Assembly: GCA_050943135.1 (NCBI GenBank)
Contig: JBMNOP010000008.1
Location: forward strand, 88,017-152,016
Source of the DNA: RUG695 sp050943135
GTDB lineage: Bacteria > Planctomycetota > Planctomycetia > Pirellulales > Thermoguttaceae
Direction: 5' to 3'
DNA: 64,000 nt
Shown piece after piece: positions 17,994 through 26,219 of this stretch (position 1 is the first letter of the stretch; the number at the start of each line of letters is the position of its first letter). The translations under genes and the position numbers were made by a program. The notes beneath the pieces were generated by a model. The model searched no databases and was not told where the DNA came from. It saw only the letters and a program-made list of their open reading frames with translations.

Positions 17994-19418
17994 TCAGGCA
18001 TAATACCTGTCGTAGAATATCTGACCGAAGGAGGCGCGCCTGATCTTTGCGGCCTCGCTTTGATCGGCGGGGCGCTCGTACATCGTCAGGACGGCGTCGG
18101 AGGCTTCGCGGACCGAGGTGGCGGTGGTAAGAATCTGCATCAGCGCTGTATAGCCGCCGAGTTCCTGCCAAAGGTAATCGAGCTGCATCTCGAGATCCCC
18201 GATCGATTTTCCCCTCGCCTGAGCGAAGTTCAGAAGCGCCTGTTTCCGACTCCAGAAAGTCCATTGAGCCAGCCCGTACCCCGCGGCATCGTATACAAAG
18301 TTGGTATACGAACCGTCGTCGACGGCGGCGGTATAGACTTCGTCGGACATTCCGAGCGATCTTTCGTAGCTGTTCTGAAGGTTGTTCGAACGCAGACCCG
18401 ATTCCGCGTACAGGTTCCCCATCATTCCGGCCGCCCCGTAAGCGTTCCCCAGGTTCTCGTAGAGGAAATTCCAGATCATCTCTTCCGAAGAGATTTCTTC
18501 TTCCTCTTCTTCCTCTTGCCCGTCGTCGATCGGGATCGGATCTTGGAGCGGCGGGTTGTATTCCACCGAAATGTTCTTGAAGGTCGCGACCCCGTTGGTG
18601 GCGTAGAAACCGACCATCCCGCCGGAAACGCTCGCGTCGCTCATGGCGATCAGCGGTTGGTTCCCGACCCCGAACGCGACCTGGCCTTCGACAACCTGCC
18701 CCCAAATCGTGTAGGTTTGGGAATGGTCGAACGAGTAGGTCGCGGTTGTCAGGAGAGTCATGGACTCGCCGGGGGCGACATGGTACAGGTAAACTTTATC
18801 CGCCTGGATTTCGAAATAATAGCGCGCTCCGCTCTCCTGTACCGCCAGTTCGAGACCCGCCTGGATCGGCGACAAGGCGTCGGGCGCCCGAAAATCGGCC
18901 GTGACGCGGAGATTGTCGGCAAAGACGTAATCGCAGGTTGCTTCTAAGATGCCGCTTCTCGCGTCGAGCGTCAGTATGCCATTGACGGCGGAAATTCCGG
19001 AAAGCCTATCGCCGAAAAGGAGCCAGCCGGAAATATCGGAAGGGTAAATCTCGTACGACTTGGTCTCTTCGGGGAGCTGGTCGGCGGTTTTGAACCAATA
19101 GCCCGAAAGGAGCGCAAAGTCGCCCGGACCGATGAACCCGTCTCCGTCAAGATCGCAGGCGGGATTCCAATCTTCGCTACCGTCGACGGCAAGCCAGGCA
19201 CCGCTCATGTAAGAGAGTTCGGCCGGCCCGATAAACCCGTCGCCGCCGATATCAATCGTGGAACTGATGTAGACGTCACCGATCGCGTAACCGCTCGGCC
19301 CGGCGGTCGGCTCGGGCGAAGCGACCGCTTCGCTTGCGGCGGTAGACTCCGCCCCGGCCCAGACGGCCAAAAGTTGGCGTTCTTCCAACGCCTCAAATCC
19401 GAGAGTCTGTTTTTTCAT
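17994..19418 (-). CDS. tagged secreted protein: dockerin-like + LamG-like + phage-tail-lysozyme-like
   Basis: 474 residues in modules. The N-terminus MKKQTLGFEALEERQLLAV matches the planctomycete-type export tag. Two EF-hand/dockerin-like segments follow (about 48-75 with DIGGDGFIGPAELSYMSGAW and about 89-109 with DLDGDGFIGPGDFALLSGYW). A beta-rich LamG/DUF1080-like domain spans about 120-295. An acidic Glu-rich linker at about 300-313 leads to a C-terminal domain (314-474) that resembles phage-tail-tip lysozymes, with GNLYAESGL (candidate catalytic Glu339), AGYGLAQWTFWSRKQALL and LDYLWQEL. It is probably a surface or secreted peptidoglycan hydrolase. The ATG at 19418 has a GGGGGTGA site upstream. 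Domain names are from motif recognition only. Confidence 0.8.
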   Translation of the reverse strand: MKKQTLGFEALEERQLLAVWAGAESTAASEAVASPEPTAGPSGYAIGDVYISSTIDIGGDGFIGPAELSYMSGAWLAVDGSEDWNPACDLDGDGFIGPGDFALLSGYWFKTADQLPEETKSYEIYPSDISGWLLFGDRLSGISAVNGILTLDARSGILEATCDYVFADNLRVTADFRAPDALSPIQAGLELAVQESGARYYFEIQADKVYLYHVAPGESMTLLTTATYSFDHSQTYTIWGQVVEGQVAFGVGNQPLIAMSDASVSGGMVGFYATNGVATFKNISVEYNPPLQDPIPIDDGQEEEEEEEISSEEMIWNFLYENLGNAYGAAGMMGNLYAESGLRSNNLQNSYERSLGMSDEVYTAAVDDGSYTNFVYDAAGYGLAQWTFWSRKQALLNFAQARGKSIGDLEMQLDYLWQELGGYTALMQILTTATSVREASDAVLTMYERPADQSEAAKIRRASFGQIFYDRYYA

Positions 19419-19510
19419 GACATCACCCCCATCTGTCTTTCCCGTTTCGGAACAACCTTCTTTGATCACGAACCGGAAAATTACACAAATCAAACCTGCC
19501 CGACAAAATC

Positions 19511-19539
19511 ATTCTATATTGTCTGTGAAGAAAAGTCAA
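19511..19539 (-). promoter_or_regulatory. predicted promoter of the tagged lysozyme-like gene
   Basis: Minus strand: -35 TTGACT, 17-base spacer, -10 TAGAAT. It lies 93 bases upstream of the start codon. Confidence 0.6.
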
Positions 19540-20148
19540 CAAATCGGTGATGATTCCTTATCGAACAACGGGTTATTTCCCGCCCGGCCCGGTCGCCGAT
19601 TTCCGGGGACTTTGGTGTGCCGGGGAGTGTCGAAACAGCTAAACTCGATCGGTCGGAACCGACGAAAGGCCCTTGTCGGGAATCCCGACCATCTGATTCT
19701 GTGGGACTTTTTCGGTCGAGCTTCTGTTTTCAATCCCGGGACGAGATTTTGTTTTCCCCGACACGTGTCAACAAACATCCGTGTACACGAATCAGGTCAA
19801 GGGAAGGCTGTACACCGGATGAATGTGTCGGTGATCGGCGGACAGTGGCGGACCGGAGAAAGAGATTACCTTTTGGGATAAGCGGTATTTTCCGGAAAGA
19901 GGTCGTCGCAATCCGGCCCGGCTTTCGGAAATGTACATTATTTGGAGTCAGCGATACCGATCGCCTAATCGCCCGATTCTTCGGCAAAAATCTCAACGAA
20001 TGGTACCGGCCGGTTCGATAGAGGCAAAAACCATCGATGGGAAAACCATCGATGAAGCGAAAGGGGATATCGAGGTCCTTTTCAAGCAAGATTTCCGGCC
20101 AGTCTGTTCGGGGGACGCGCGCGAAAGGGCGGGGACGCGAAAGAAGGT
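19540..20148. other. non-coding gap
   Basis: About 600 bases without a credible gene; open frames here have no ribosome-binding site or recognisable sequence. A short direct repeat (AAAACCATCGATG twice, about 20028-20053) is the only local structure seen. Confidence 0.4.
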
Positions 20149-21840
20149 TTATTTCCCCGTCGGTTCCAGTTTCAGGAAAACCACCGCGTGATGGTCCAGC
20201 CGGAGGTCAAGTCCGACGGTCCCCGAGTCCGGCACCGCCGTTTCGTTTGTCTCGGGGGTCAGACGGGCAATCTGCGCGTATCGGGGCCTCAGTTCGGTTG
20301 CGTAGATCTTCCGTGATTCCGGGTCAGAGAGTGTACTCCCGCTGTCAATTCCCGGATCGTCGGGGGACCAGGTAAACCGAGAATCGTCGATCCCGAGCCG
20401 CTCACGGTCCTTTTCCCATTCGGGAAAGAAGTTTACCGAATCGTCTACCGTCCGCCGCGTAACACGTACGGTTCGCCCGGCGAACTCGGGAACCGCTATT
20501 GACAGCCGTGCCGCGACCTCACCGGTATACTCGATATCGTCTTTGAAATGATAGACCATCAGGTAGAGCGATTTCGATTCCGGCTCATAACCGGCGACCG
20601 CGTCAACCTCGACCTCCTCCGGTAGCGAGACCTCGTCCCGATGAACCCGAATCGGGAACGCGTTGCGCAGTTCCGAAAAGTACCGTGCCACGAAATAACT
20701 CACGGTCGGGATACCGTGGTAAGCGGCGCCGGTCGAATAACTCCATGCCGAGATGTAGTCGATCTCGGCGTCAATCGCCTGTTTCAACAGTCTGGCGTCA
20801 TACGCCGCCTGATAGGTTCGGCCGACCATACGCTGCGTCAGATCGGCGCTTCCCCGGCCGGACCGCAATCCGAACAGGATACGTCCTTCATCGACCCCGT
20901 AAAAGAGATCGCGAAGCCCGACCTCTTCGGCCCGCGCGCGGATCCGCCCGACGACTTCCGGCAGAGGAACCTTGTTCGGTGTGCCCGGCCTCGGATCGTA
21001 GAACGAGACTGCCATAAAGCAGATCCGCGTTCCGATTTCGCCCGTCTTAAAGTTCCGGCCCGACGCACAATGGTCGAGGAGATCCCGTTCGTCCCAAAGT
21101 CCTTCCGAACATGCCATCGCGTGCGCACCGATACACACATCGGACCCGATTTCCGACGTGAGCGCTTCCGCGGTATAGTCGTACAGCTTGAAATAGGCTT
21201 CCCGCGACTCATCCGGTTCGCCGCTGCGAGCGCGGAACCAACCGCGGTTCTCATATTCCGTAAGGACCCCGAACCGCCATTGTCGGACCTCGTCCCGTCC
21301 GAACCGGTCGACCAACGCCCGTGCCAGCGCATGAACATACGCTCCGTAGACCTCGTAATCGTCTGGCGGCAAGACGTTGGTTTGGAAATCTCCGGCGATC
21401 GGTTCGGAAGAGTATTTGGTGGGCACGCTGAACTTGATATGGGGCTTGGCACCGAGCGAAAGGACCAGCGCGCACGCGTCCGAGAGGGGACCGAAATCAT
21501 AATCGTCGAGCACTGTTCTGTCGAGCGGATCTTTAAACAGATCCCGGTCCGGCGAACTGCCTGTTGCCTGCATGAACTGGACATATTCCACAAAAGGGGT
21601 TAAGTCGGCTCCCCCCGCGCGATCGGCGGGTTCCGGAGGGGTTAGGGTCCGAAACGTCCAGAGGTTCACGTTATTGACCTTATTTCCGATCCGCTTTCCA
21701 TGCGTTTGCGCCGAGTCGATACGAAAGCCGACCGAAACAGGCGACGAAGGGGCGGTTCCTTCCGCGTGCGGCGGCGCGAAAAACAGGGGGAAGAGAAGAA
21801 AAGGGAGTGCCGGAAAGAGGCGAAAGGAGTGGATCGGCAT
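20149..21840 (-). CDS. secreted GH39-like (clan GH-A) glycoside hydrolase
   Basis: 563 residues with a signal peptide (about 1-27, hydrophobic LFPALPFLLFPLFFAPPHA). The catalytic part looks like a clan GH-A TIM barrel of the beta-xylosidase/iduronidase (GH39) kind. WRFGVLTEYENRGWF at about 188-202 gives a candidate acid/base Glu (195 or 197) at the end of strand 4, and YGVDEGR at about 314-320 gives a candidate nucleophile Glu318 at strand 7. A C-terminal beta-rich domain follows. The ATG at 21840 puts the signal peptide at the N-terminus; an upstream TTG start is less likely. Probably a periplasmic or secreted polysaccharide-degrading enzyme, substrate unknown. Confidence 0.72.
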   Translation of the reverse strand: MPIHSFRLFPALPFLLFPLFFAPPHAEGTAPSSPVSVGFRIDSAQTHGKRIGNKVNNVNLWTFRTLTPPEPADRAGGADLTPFVEYVQFMQATGSSPDRDLFKDPLDRTVLDDYDFGPLSDACALVLSLGAKPHIKFSVPTKYSSEPIAGDFQTNVLPPDDYEVYGAYVHALARALVDRFGRDEVRQWRFGVLTEYENRGWFRARSGEPDESREAYFKLYDYTAEALTSEIGSDVCIGAHAMACSEGLWDERDLLDHCASGRNFKTGEIGTRICFMAVSFYDPRPGTPNKVPLPEVVGRIRARAEEVGLRDLFYGVDEGRILFGLRSGRGSADLTQRMVGRTYQAAYDARLLKQAIDAEIDYISAWSYSTGAAYHGIPTVSYFVARYFSELRNAFPIRVHRDEVSLPEEVEVDAVAGYEPESKSLYLMVYHFKDDIEYTGEVAARLSIAVPEFAGRTVRVTRRTVDDSVNFFPEWEKDRERLGIDDSRFTWSPDDPGIDSGSTLSDPESRKIYATELRPRYAQIARLTPETNETAVPDSGTVGLDLRLDHHAVVFLKLEPTGK

Positions 21841-21914
21841 GGCAGGGGGCTTTCGAGAGGGTGACGGCAAGATGAAATGTCCCGAAAAACGGAAGATTTC
21901 GCGCAGGCAGGGGC

Positions 21915-21943
21915 ATTTTAGTCGGCGCTCGGCGGGGTGTCAA
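21915..21943 (-). promoter_or_regulatory. predicted promoter of the GH39-like gene
   Basis: Minus strand: perfect -35 TTGACA, 17-base spacer, -10 TAAAAT (one base off consensus). It lies 75 bases before the start codon and is among the closest matches to consensus in the window. Confidence 0.7.
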
Positions 21944-22201
21944 CGATGGGGGGAGAGCAACTTCGGGACGGACGGAAAACCTTGTGCCGCGACACATGCC
22001 CTTTGCCCTTTTCGCTGACAGGGGTTAAGAAGGGGGAATGATCCGCTCCGCCGCGCTTCGGAATGCCGCCCTGTGTTGTTCGTTTCTTAACGACAACACG
22101 AAATCCTGTTTCATAGTCCGTATCACCACATCACCCGCAACGATTGACCGGTAACAAGGGGCCGGTTCTCTGCTACTCTCTCCCCCAATACCAATCCACT
22201 T

Positions 22202-22233
22202 CCCTCGGAAACGGAATCACCTGTTCCCGAGGG
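22202..22233 (-). terminator. hairpin after the large Sel1-repeat gene
   Basis: 11-base stem with one wobble (22202-22212 with 22223-22233) around a 10-base loop, about 50 bases past the stop codon. It lacks a T-run, so a terminator role is uncertain. Confidence 0.4.
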
Positions 22234-22281
22234 TACGGTTATGGGCTTTCAGAGCCTTTGGCCGTCGGCGACCAAGGGCCT

Positions 22282-23733
22282 CTACTTGTTTTCCGCCTCT
22301 TCGATTTCACGGAGTTGCCGTCGTGCCGAGGGTTCTCCCTGCTCGGCGGCTTTCCGGTACCATTTTACGGCTTCGGCCTTGTCTTGCTCAACTCCGTTAC
22401 CGTGATGATAACAAAAACCCAGGTGGGATTGTGCCTCGGCGTCCCCCTGTTCGGCGGCTTTTCGGAACCATTTTATGCTTTCGACCTGGTCCTTCTCAAC
22501 TCCAAAGCCCATGGAATAATAAAACCCCAGTTCCCGTTGTGCCTCGGCATCGCCCTGCTCGGCGGCTTTTCGGTACCGTTCAGCGGCTTTTTGGAACCAT
22601 TTTTCGGCTTCGGCTTTGTCCTGCTCAACTCCGTGGCCGTGTTTATAACGAAGACCCAGGGCAAATTGTGCCAGTGCGTTTCCCTGCTCAGCGGCTTTTC
22701 GGTGCCAATTTGCGGCTTCGGTCTGGTCTTGCTCAACTCCGTCGTCCAGTGCCAGCGCATGACAGTAACCCAGAATGCATTGTGCCTCGATGTCTCCTTG
22801 CTCAGCGGCTTTTCGGTACCATTTTACGGCTTCGGCTTTGTCTTGCTCAACTCCCAAGCCGTGTTCATAACAACGACCGAGTTGCTTTTGTGCCTCGGTG
22901 TTGCCCTGCTCGGCGGCTTTTCGGAACTGCTCAGCGGCTTTTCGGTACCATTTTTCGGCTTCGGCCTTGTCTTGCTCAACTCCGTGGCCGTAGTAATAAC
23001 AAGCACCGAGTTTCCGTTGTGCCATGGCATTTTCCTGCTCAGCGGCTTTTCGGTACCATTTCACGGCTTCGGTCCAGCTTTGCTCGACTCCGCTACCTTT
23101 TTCATAACGAAGACCGAGTTTCCGTTGTGCTTCGGCGTCTTGCGCTTCGGCAGCCGCACGAACTGTTTCGATCGGCTCTGTCGGCACTACCTCACCCGTG
23201 AGCACCCACACCTCGTTTTCTGCCTTTTCGATTTTACGGAGTTGCCATCGTGCTTCGGGATTTCCCCGCTCGGCGGCTTTTCGGTACCATTTCACGGCTT
23301 CGGCCTTGTCTTGCTCCACTCCAAGGCCTCTGTAGTAACGATCACCCAGGAAGAGTTGTACCTCGACGTGTTCCTGCCCGGTGGCTTTTTGGCACTGCTC
23401 TGCGGCTTTTCGGTACCATTTTGCGGCTTCGGCCTTGTCTTGCTCAACACCGTGACCTTCTTCATAACAAATACCCAGGAGGCATTGTGCCTTGATGTCG
23501 TCCTGCTCTGCGGCTTTTCGGTACCATTTCACGGCTTCGGCCTTGTCCTGCTCAACACCGTCGCCGTTGGCATAACAAACCCCGAGTTCCCGTTGTGCCC
23601 CGGCATCTCCCGCATCGGCAGCCGCACGAACCGTTTCGATCGACTCTGAGGCCGGCACTTCACCGGTGATCACCCACGCCAAGAGGAAGGCGAGGACCAC
23701 CGAACCCATTACCATCCAATTTCGAATACTCAT
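22282..23733 (-). CDS. Sel1-repeat protein, ten repeats, internal duplication
   Basis: 483 residues. One N-terminal membrane segment (about residues 5-23, NWMVMGSVVLAFLLAWVITG) leads to ten Sel1/TPR-like repeats of the form GxGVEQDKAEAVKWYRKAAEQ, helical repeats that bind proteins. The protein reads as two fused copies. Around residue 174 the sequence QLRKIEKAENE, which is the C-terminus of the neighbouring paralogue, runs straight into VLTGEVVPTEPIETVRAA, which resembles this protein's own residues 21-37. It sits 79 bases downstream of the smaller paralogue and shares similar upstream sequence with it. The repeats produce long spurious open frames on the other strand. Confidence 0.85.
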   Translation of the reverse strand: MSIRNWMVMGSVVLAFLLAWVITGEVPASESIETVRAAADAGDAGAQRELGVCYANGDGVEQDKAEAVKWYRKAAEQDDIKAQCLLGICYEEGHGVEQDKAEAAKWYRKAAEQCQKATGQEHVEVQLFLGDRYYRGLGVEQDKAEAVKWYRKAAERGNPEARWQLRKIEKAENEVWVLTGEVVPTEPIETVRAAAEAQDAEAQRKLGLRYEKGSGVEQSWTEAVKWYRKAAEQENAMAQRKLGACYYYGHGVEQDKAEAEKWYRKAAEQFRKAAEQGNTEAQKQLGRCYEHGLGVEQDKAEAVKWYRKAAEQGDIEAQCILGYCHALALDDGVEQDQTEAANWHRKAAEQGNALAQFALGLRYKHGHGVEQDKAEAEKWFQKAAERYRKAAEQGDAEAQRELGFYYSMGFGVEKDQVESIKWFRKAAEQGDAEAQSHLGFCYHHGNGVEQDKAEAVKWYRKAAEQGEPSARRQLREIEEAENK

Positions 23734-23812
23734 GGTTTTAATCCTTTCGCTGATGTTTGGTTAGACACTTGTTTAATACCGTTTCCTCTCAGCCGTTGGC
23801 GGCGGAGGGTCT

Positions 23813-24553
23813 CTACTCGTTTTCCGCCTCTTCGATTGCACGGAGGCGCTGTTGTGCCCCGACGTTTTCCTTTCCCTGCGCTGCGGCTTTTCGATACCAT
23901 TTTACGGCTTCGGCCTGGTCTTGCTCAACTCCCTGGCCCTTTTCATAACACTGGCCGAGATAGAATTGTGCCAGGGCGTCTCCCTGCTCGGCGGCTTTTC
24001 GGTACCATTTTACGGCTTCGGCCTGGTCTTGCTCCACTCCGATGCCGTAGTGGTAACGACTACCCAGGACGAATTGTGCCAAGACGTCTCCAAGCTCAGC
24101 GGCTTTTCGGAACCATTTTACGGCTTCGGTCTGGTCTTGCTCAACCCCTTTTCCTTGTTCATAACAAGAAGCGAGTCGCAGTTGTGCCCCGACGTTTCCC
24201 TGTCCCTGCTCAGCGGCTTTTCGATACCATTTTACGGCTTCGGTTTGGTCTTGCTCCACTCCGGTGCCATGTTCATAACAACGACCGAGTTCCCACTGCG
24301 CCTCGGCGTCTCCCTGCTCGGCGGCCTTGCGAACTGTTTTGATTGAATGACTACCATCGTCTTTTTTCACCTCTGTCAGTACCGCGCCCGCGATCACGTA
24401 TCCCAAGGTGAAAAAGAGTATCCCCAAGCCCATTACCATCCAATTTCGGGTGTTCATGATCTTTTCCCTTCGGCGCCGCATTGTGATCATGTGTCCCAAG
24501 GTGAAAAAGAGTATCGCCACGCCCATCACAATCCAATAATCTCGACTACCCAT
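23813..24553 (-). CDS. Sel1-repeat protein, four repeats
   Basis: 246 residues with four Sel1-type repeats (GTGVEQDQTEAVKWYRKAAEQ and relatives) ending AIEEAENE. The N-terminus is duplicated: MGSRDYWIVMGVAILFFTLG and, 32 codons later, MNTRNWMVMGLGILFFTLG. Each copy has its own ATG (24553 and 24457) and an AAGGG-type ribosome-binding site. The second ATG aligns with the start of the larger paralogue, so the real start may be 24457, giving 214 residues with a single membrane anchor. The repeats probably face away from the cytoplasm. Role unknown. Confidence 0.78.
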   Translation of the reverse strand: MGSRDYWIVMGVAILFFTLGHMITMRRRREKIMNTRNWMVMGLGILFFTLGYVIAGAVLTEVKKDDGSHSIKTVRKAAEQGDAEAQWELGRCYEHGTGVEQDQTEAVKWYRKAAEQGQGNVGAQLRLASCYEQGKGVEQDQTEAVKWFRKAAELGDVLAQFVLGSRYHYGIGVEQDQAEAVKWYRKAAEQGDALAQFYLGQCYEKGQGVEQDQAEAVKWYRKAAAQGKENVGAQQRLRAIEEAENE

Positions 24554-24919
24554 CAGTCTCTAGCCCTTTCGTTCATGTTTGGTCGGATACTTGTCCAATA
24601 TCGTTTTCCCCCACTCGAAAAATCGCCGGGGTATTTACCGGGCCAACCGTTCGGGCAGCTTTGCCCACACAAAGTAGGCCGGGAGAACATCACCACCCCG
24701 GCAAGGCGGGGTTTCATATGCCTGTGCGCGACCCCCTTTCAGGCTCTACCACTACTCTGCCGCCTATTGTACACGGGGCTTGTCTGGCAAGCAAGGGAAT
24801 TCCCGGAACCCCAATAAAACGTAGCCTGACGCGCGTGTAAAATTTTTTGGGACTCCCGATTATCGATCATCCCGCCCCCGCTCGTCGCGCGGCGAATCCC
24901 GACACCGGCAAGGGCGTGA
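24554..24919. other. intergenic segment with a GC-rich structured stretch
   Basis: 366 bases between the endonuclease stop and the Sel1 start. The first about 60 bases resemble the leader of the other Sel1 gene. From about 24622 to 24780 there are several local hairpins. The remainder up to 24919 shows nothing clear. Confidence 0.45.
24622..24780. ncRNA. candidate structured RNA element (strand unknown)
   Basis: Closely packed inverted repeats with no reading frame: CTTTG/CAAAG and GGGC/GCCC around 24652-24675, ACCCCG/CGGGGT at about 24695-24712, GCCTG/CAGGC at about 24720-24744, and a GGCC pair at about 24641 and 24677. The stretch is more GC-rich than its flanks. I could not match it confidently to a known RNA. 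It could be a HEARO/omega-RNA-like element, a terminator complex or another RNA. Confidence 0.3.
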
Positions 24920-26086
24920 TCACCTATTCCCCTTGGCGCGGTTGTGGGTTTTGCAGAGCATCTGGCAGTTGTCGGGGGTGGTTGCGCCCCCTTTGCTCCA
25001 GGCGGTGACGTGGTCGGCTTCCATCTCGTTGATCTTGTAAACCCGTTTCGCGTTGTTGCCGCTACCGACGGCACAAAGGGGACAGTTGGACGTCTGGTTC
25101 GTTTGGGCCTTTTTGGTCTGTTCGTTGTAGACCTGTCTCTTTGTTTTCTCGTCGAATACCCGAACGTTCAGGAGTGAGGTGTTCGTTTCGCCGTCGAGGA
25201 TATATTCGAAGATGCCCCGCTTGTCCGTGACTTGCGGGTCTTCGAGGAGTGCGTTAACCCGTTCGGTGACTTTTGCTTTCGCGTAGGGCCTTTGATGGTA
25301 ATCGGTATAGAAGCGCCCCCAGTCGAGGCCACAGACTTCTGGTCCGGTATGATCGAAAATCGAGTTGATCCAGTCGAGGACCGTTTCGAAATGGTTTTTG
25401 AGCTCGTCGATGTTGTCGTCGCCGCGATGTTGCGCCATATAGTCTTCGATCTCGCCGGAACTGACCCACTTGAGCGCGGCTTCGAGGATCGCCTGGCGTT
25501 TTGGGCTCCCGCTGATGTAAGTTTGCCATCGATTCATTTTGGCGTTTCGGGTGTTCGAAAACTCGGCACGGGCCCGGGTAACGAACGGCCCGTGATAGGC
25601 GGCGTTGCGCAGTTCCTGGTCAACGAGGGGAACCCCGGCGATATTGACGATGGCAAACCATTCTTGAATTTCGGACGGTTCGCCTTCGCAGACGTAGATC
25701 GTAAGCTTTGTCTGGGTGATCAGGTCTTGCCGGTCTTTATCGAGGCTGTTGAAATAGCGCGGTTTCCCTTCAATGTGTACCGCGAAGGGCCAACTATTGT
25801 TCACGAAACGACCGAACGAGGTGATCCGCTGCTGACCGTCCAAGACTTCATAAATCCCGTTGGGTTTCTGGATGAAGTAAATCAGACCGAGGGGAAACCC
25901 TTTCAAGAGGGATTCAACCACGGCGACGTCTTTTTTGCCGTCACCGTAAATATAGTTCCGCTGATATTCCGGCTGAATCACGAGCTTGCCGTCGAGGCCG
26001 AACAGACCCTTATCTTCGTTTTTGTCGAACACGAAGCCTTTGCAGATGTCGCCGACGGTCCAGTCGGTGTGAAGGGTGGTTTTCAT
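24920..26086 (-). CDS. DUF262-HNH endonuclease (restriction-type)
   Basis: 388 residues. The N-terminal DUF262 (GmrS/ParB-like) domain has the two hallmark motifs, IQPEYQRNYIY (PEYQR at 39-43) and LDGQQRITSF (DGQQR at 83-87). The C-terminal HNH nuclease has CPLC at 335-338, EADHVTAW with His359, then PDNCQMLCKTHN with Asn373, Cys378 and His381, a zinc-bound HNH fold. DUF262 proteins of this kind restrict foreign or modified DNA. An AAAGGAAAT site precedes the ATG at 26086. It follows an EcoRI-type adenine methyltransferase on the same strand 133 bases away, which suggests a restriction-modification pair. Whether it cuts unmethylated or modified DNA cannot be decided from sequence. Confidence 0.85.
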   Translation of the reverse strand: MKTTLHTDWTVGDICKGFVFDKNEDKGLFGLDGKLVIQPEYQRNYIYGDGKKDVAVVESLLKGFPLGLIYFIQKPNGIYEVLDGQQRITSFGRFVNNSWPFAVHIEGKPRYFNSLDKDRQDLITQTKLTIYVCEGEPSEIQEWFAIVNIAGVPLVDQELRNAAYHGPFVTRARAEFSNTRNAKMNRWQTYISGSPKRQAILEAALKWVSSGEIEDYMAQHRGDDNIDELKNHFETVLDWINSIFDHTGPEVCGLDWGRFYTDYHQRPYAKAKVTERVNALLEDPQVTDKRGIFEYILDGETNTSLLNVRVFDEKTKRQVYNEQTKKAQTNQTSNCPLCAVGSGNNAKRVYKINEMEADHVTAWSKGGATTPDNCQMLCKTHNRAKGNR

Positions 26087-26101
26087 GGAAGGTTATTTCC
26101 T

Positions 26102-26212
26102 TTATCGTTTTTCGGGGTGTTTATTGCGATTTAGGATTCTGCCGTGTTCCAGTTTTCCGTTAATACACGGGTCGGAGCTGGATTTATCGTGAAATGTTAC
26201 CGGTGCTCCCAT
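26102..26212 (-). pseudogene. degenerate fragment of an EcoRI-type methyltransferase C-terminus
   Basis: Reading TMGAPVTFHDKSSSDP in the minus-strand frame starting at the ATG at 26212. It clearly resembles MGVPITFLDKFNPDQF inside the adjacent intact methyltransferase, with matching DNA as well (CGATAAAT and CCGACC in register). It breaks off at about 26160 into unrelated sequence. It lies between methyltransferase and endonuclease and looks like a relic of a second methyltransferase gene or of a duplication. Confidence 0.5.
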
Positions 26213-26219
26213 GGTGCCG

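Larger units (their letters stand above)
21841..22281. other. intergenic region between Sel1-repeat and GH39-like genes
   Basis: 441 bases. It holds the predicted promoter at 21915-21943 and a hairpin at 22202-22233 (11-base stem with one wobble) that may end the Sel1 transcript. No gene seen. Confidence 0.45.

Noticed and set aside
22144..23649. 501-residue plus-strand open frame with repeated GFSVPFYGFGLVLLNS
   Set aside because: It is the antisense of the Sel1 repeats in 22282-23733; the periodicity comes from the repeats, and it lacks a ribosome-binding site.
22282..24553. Possible CRISPR-like periodic repeats
   Set aside because: The repeats are coding Sel1 units without spacers; no cas genes in the window.
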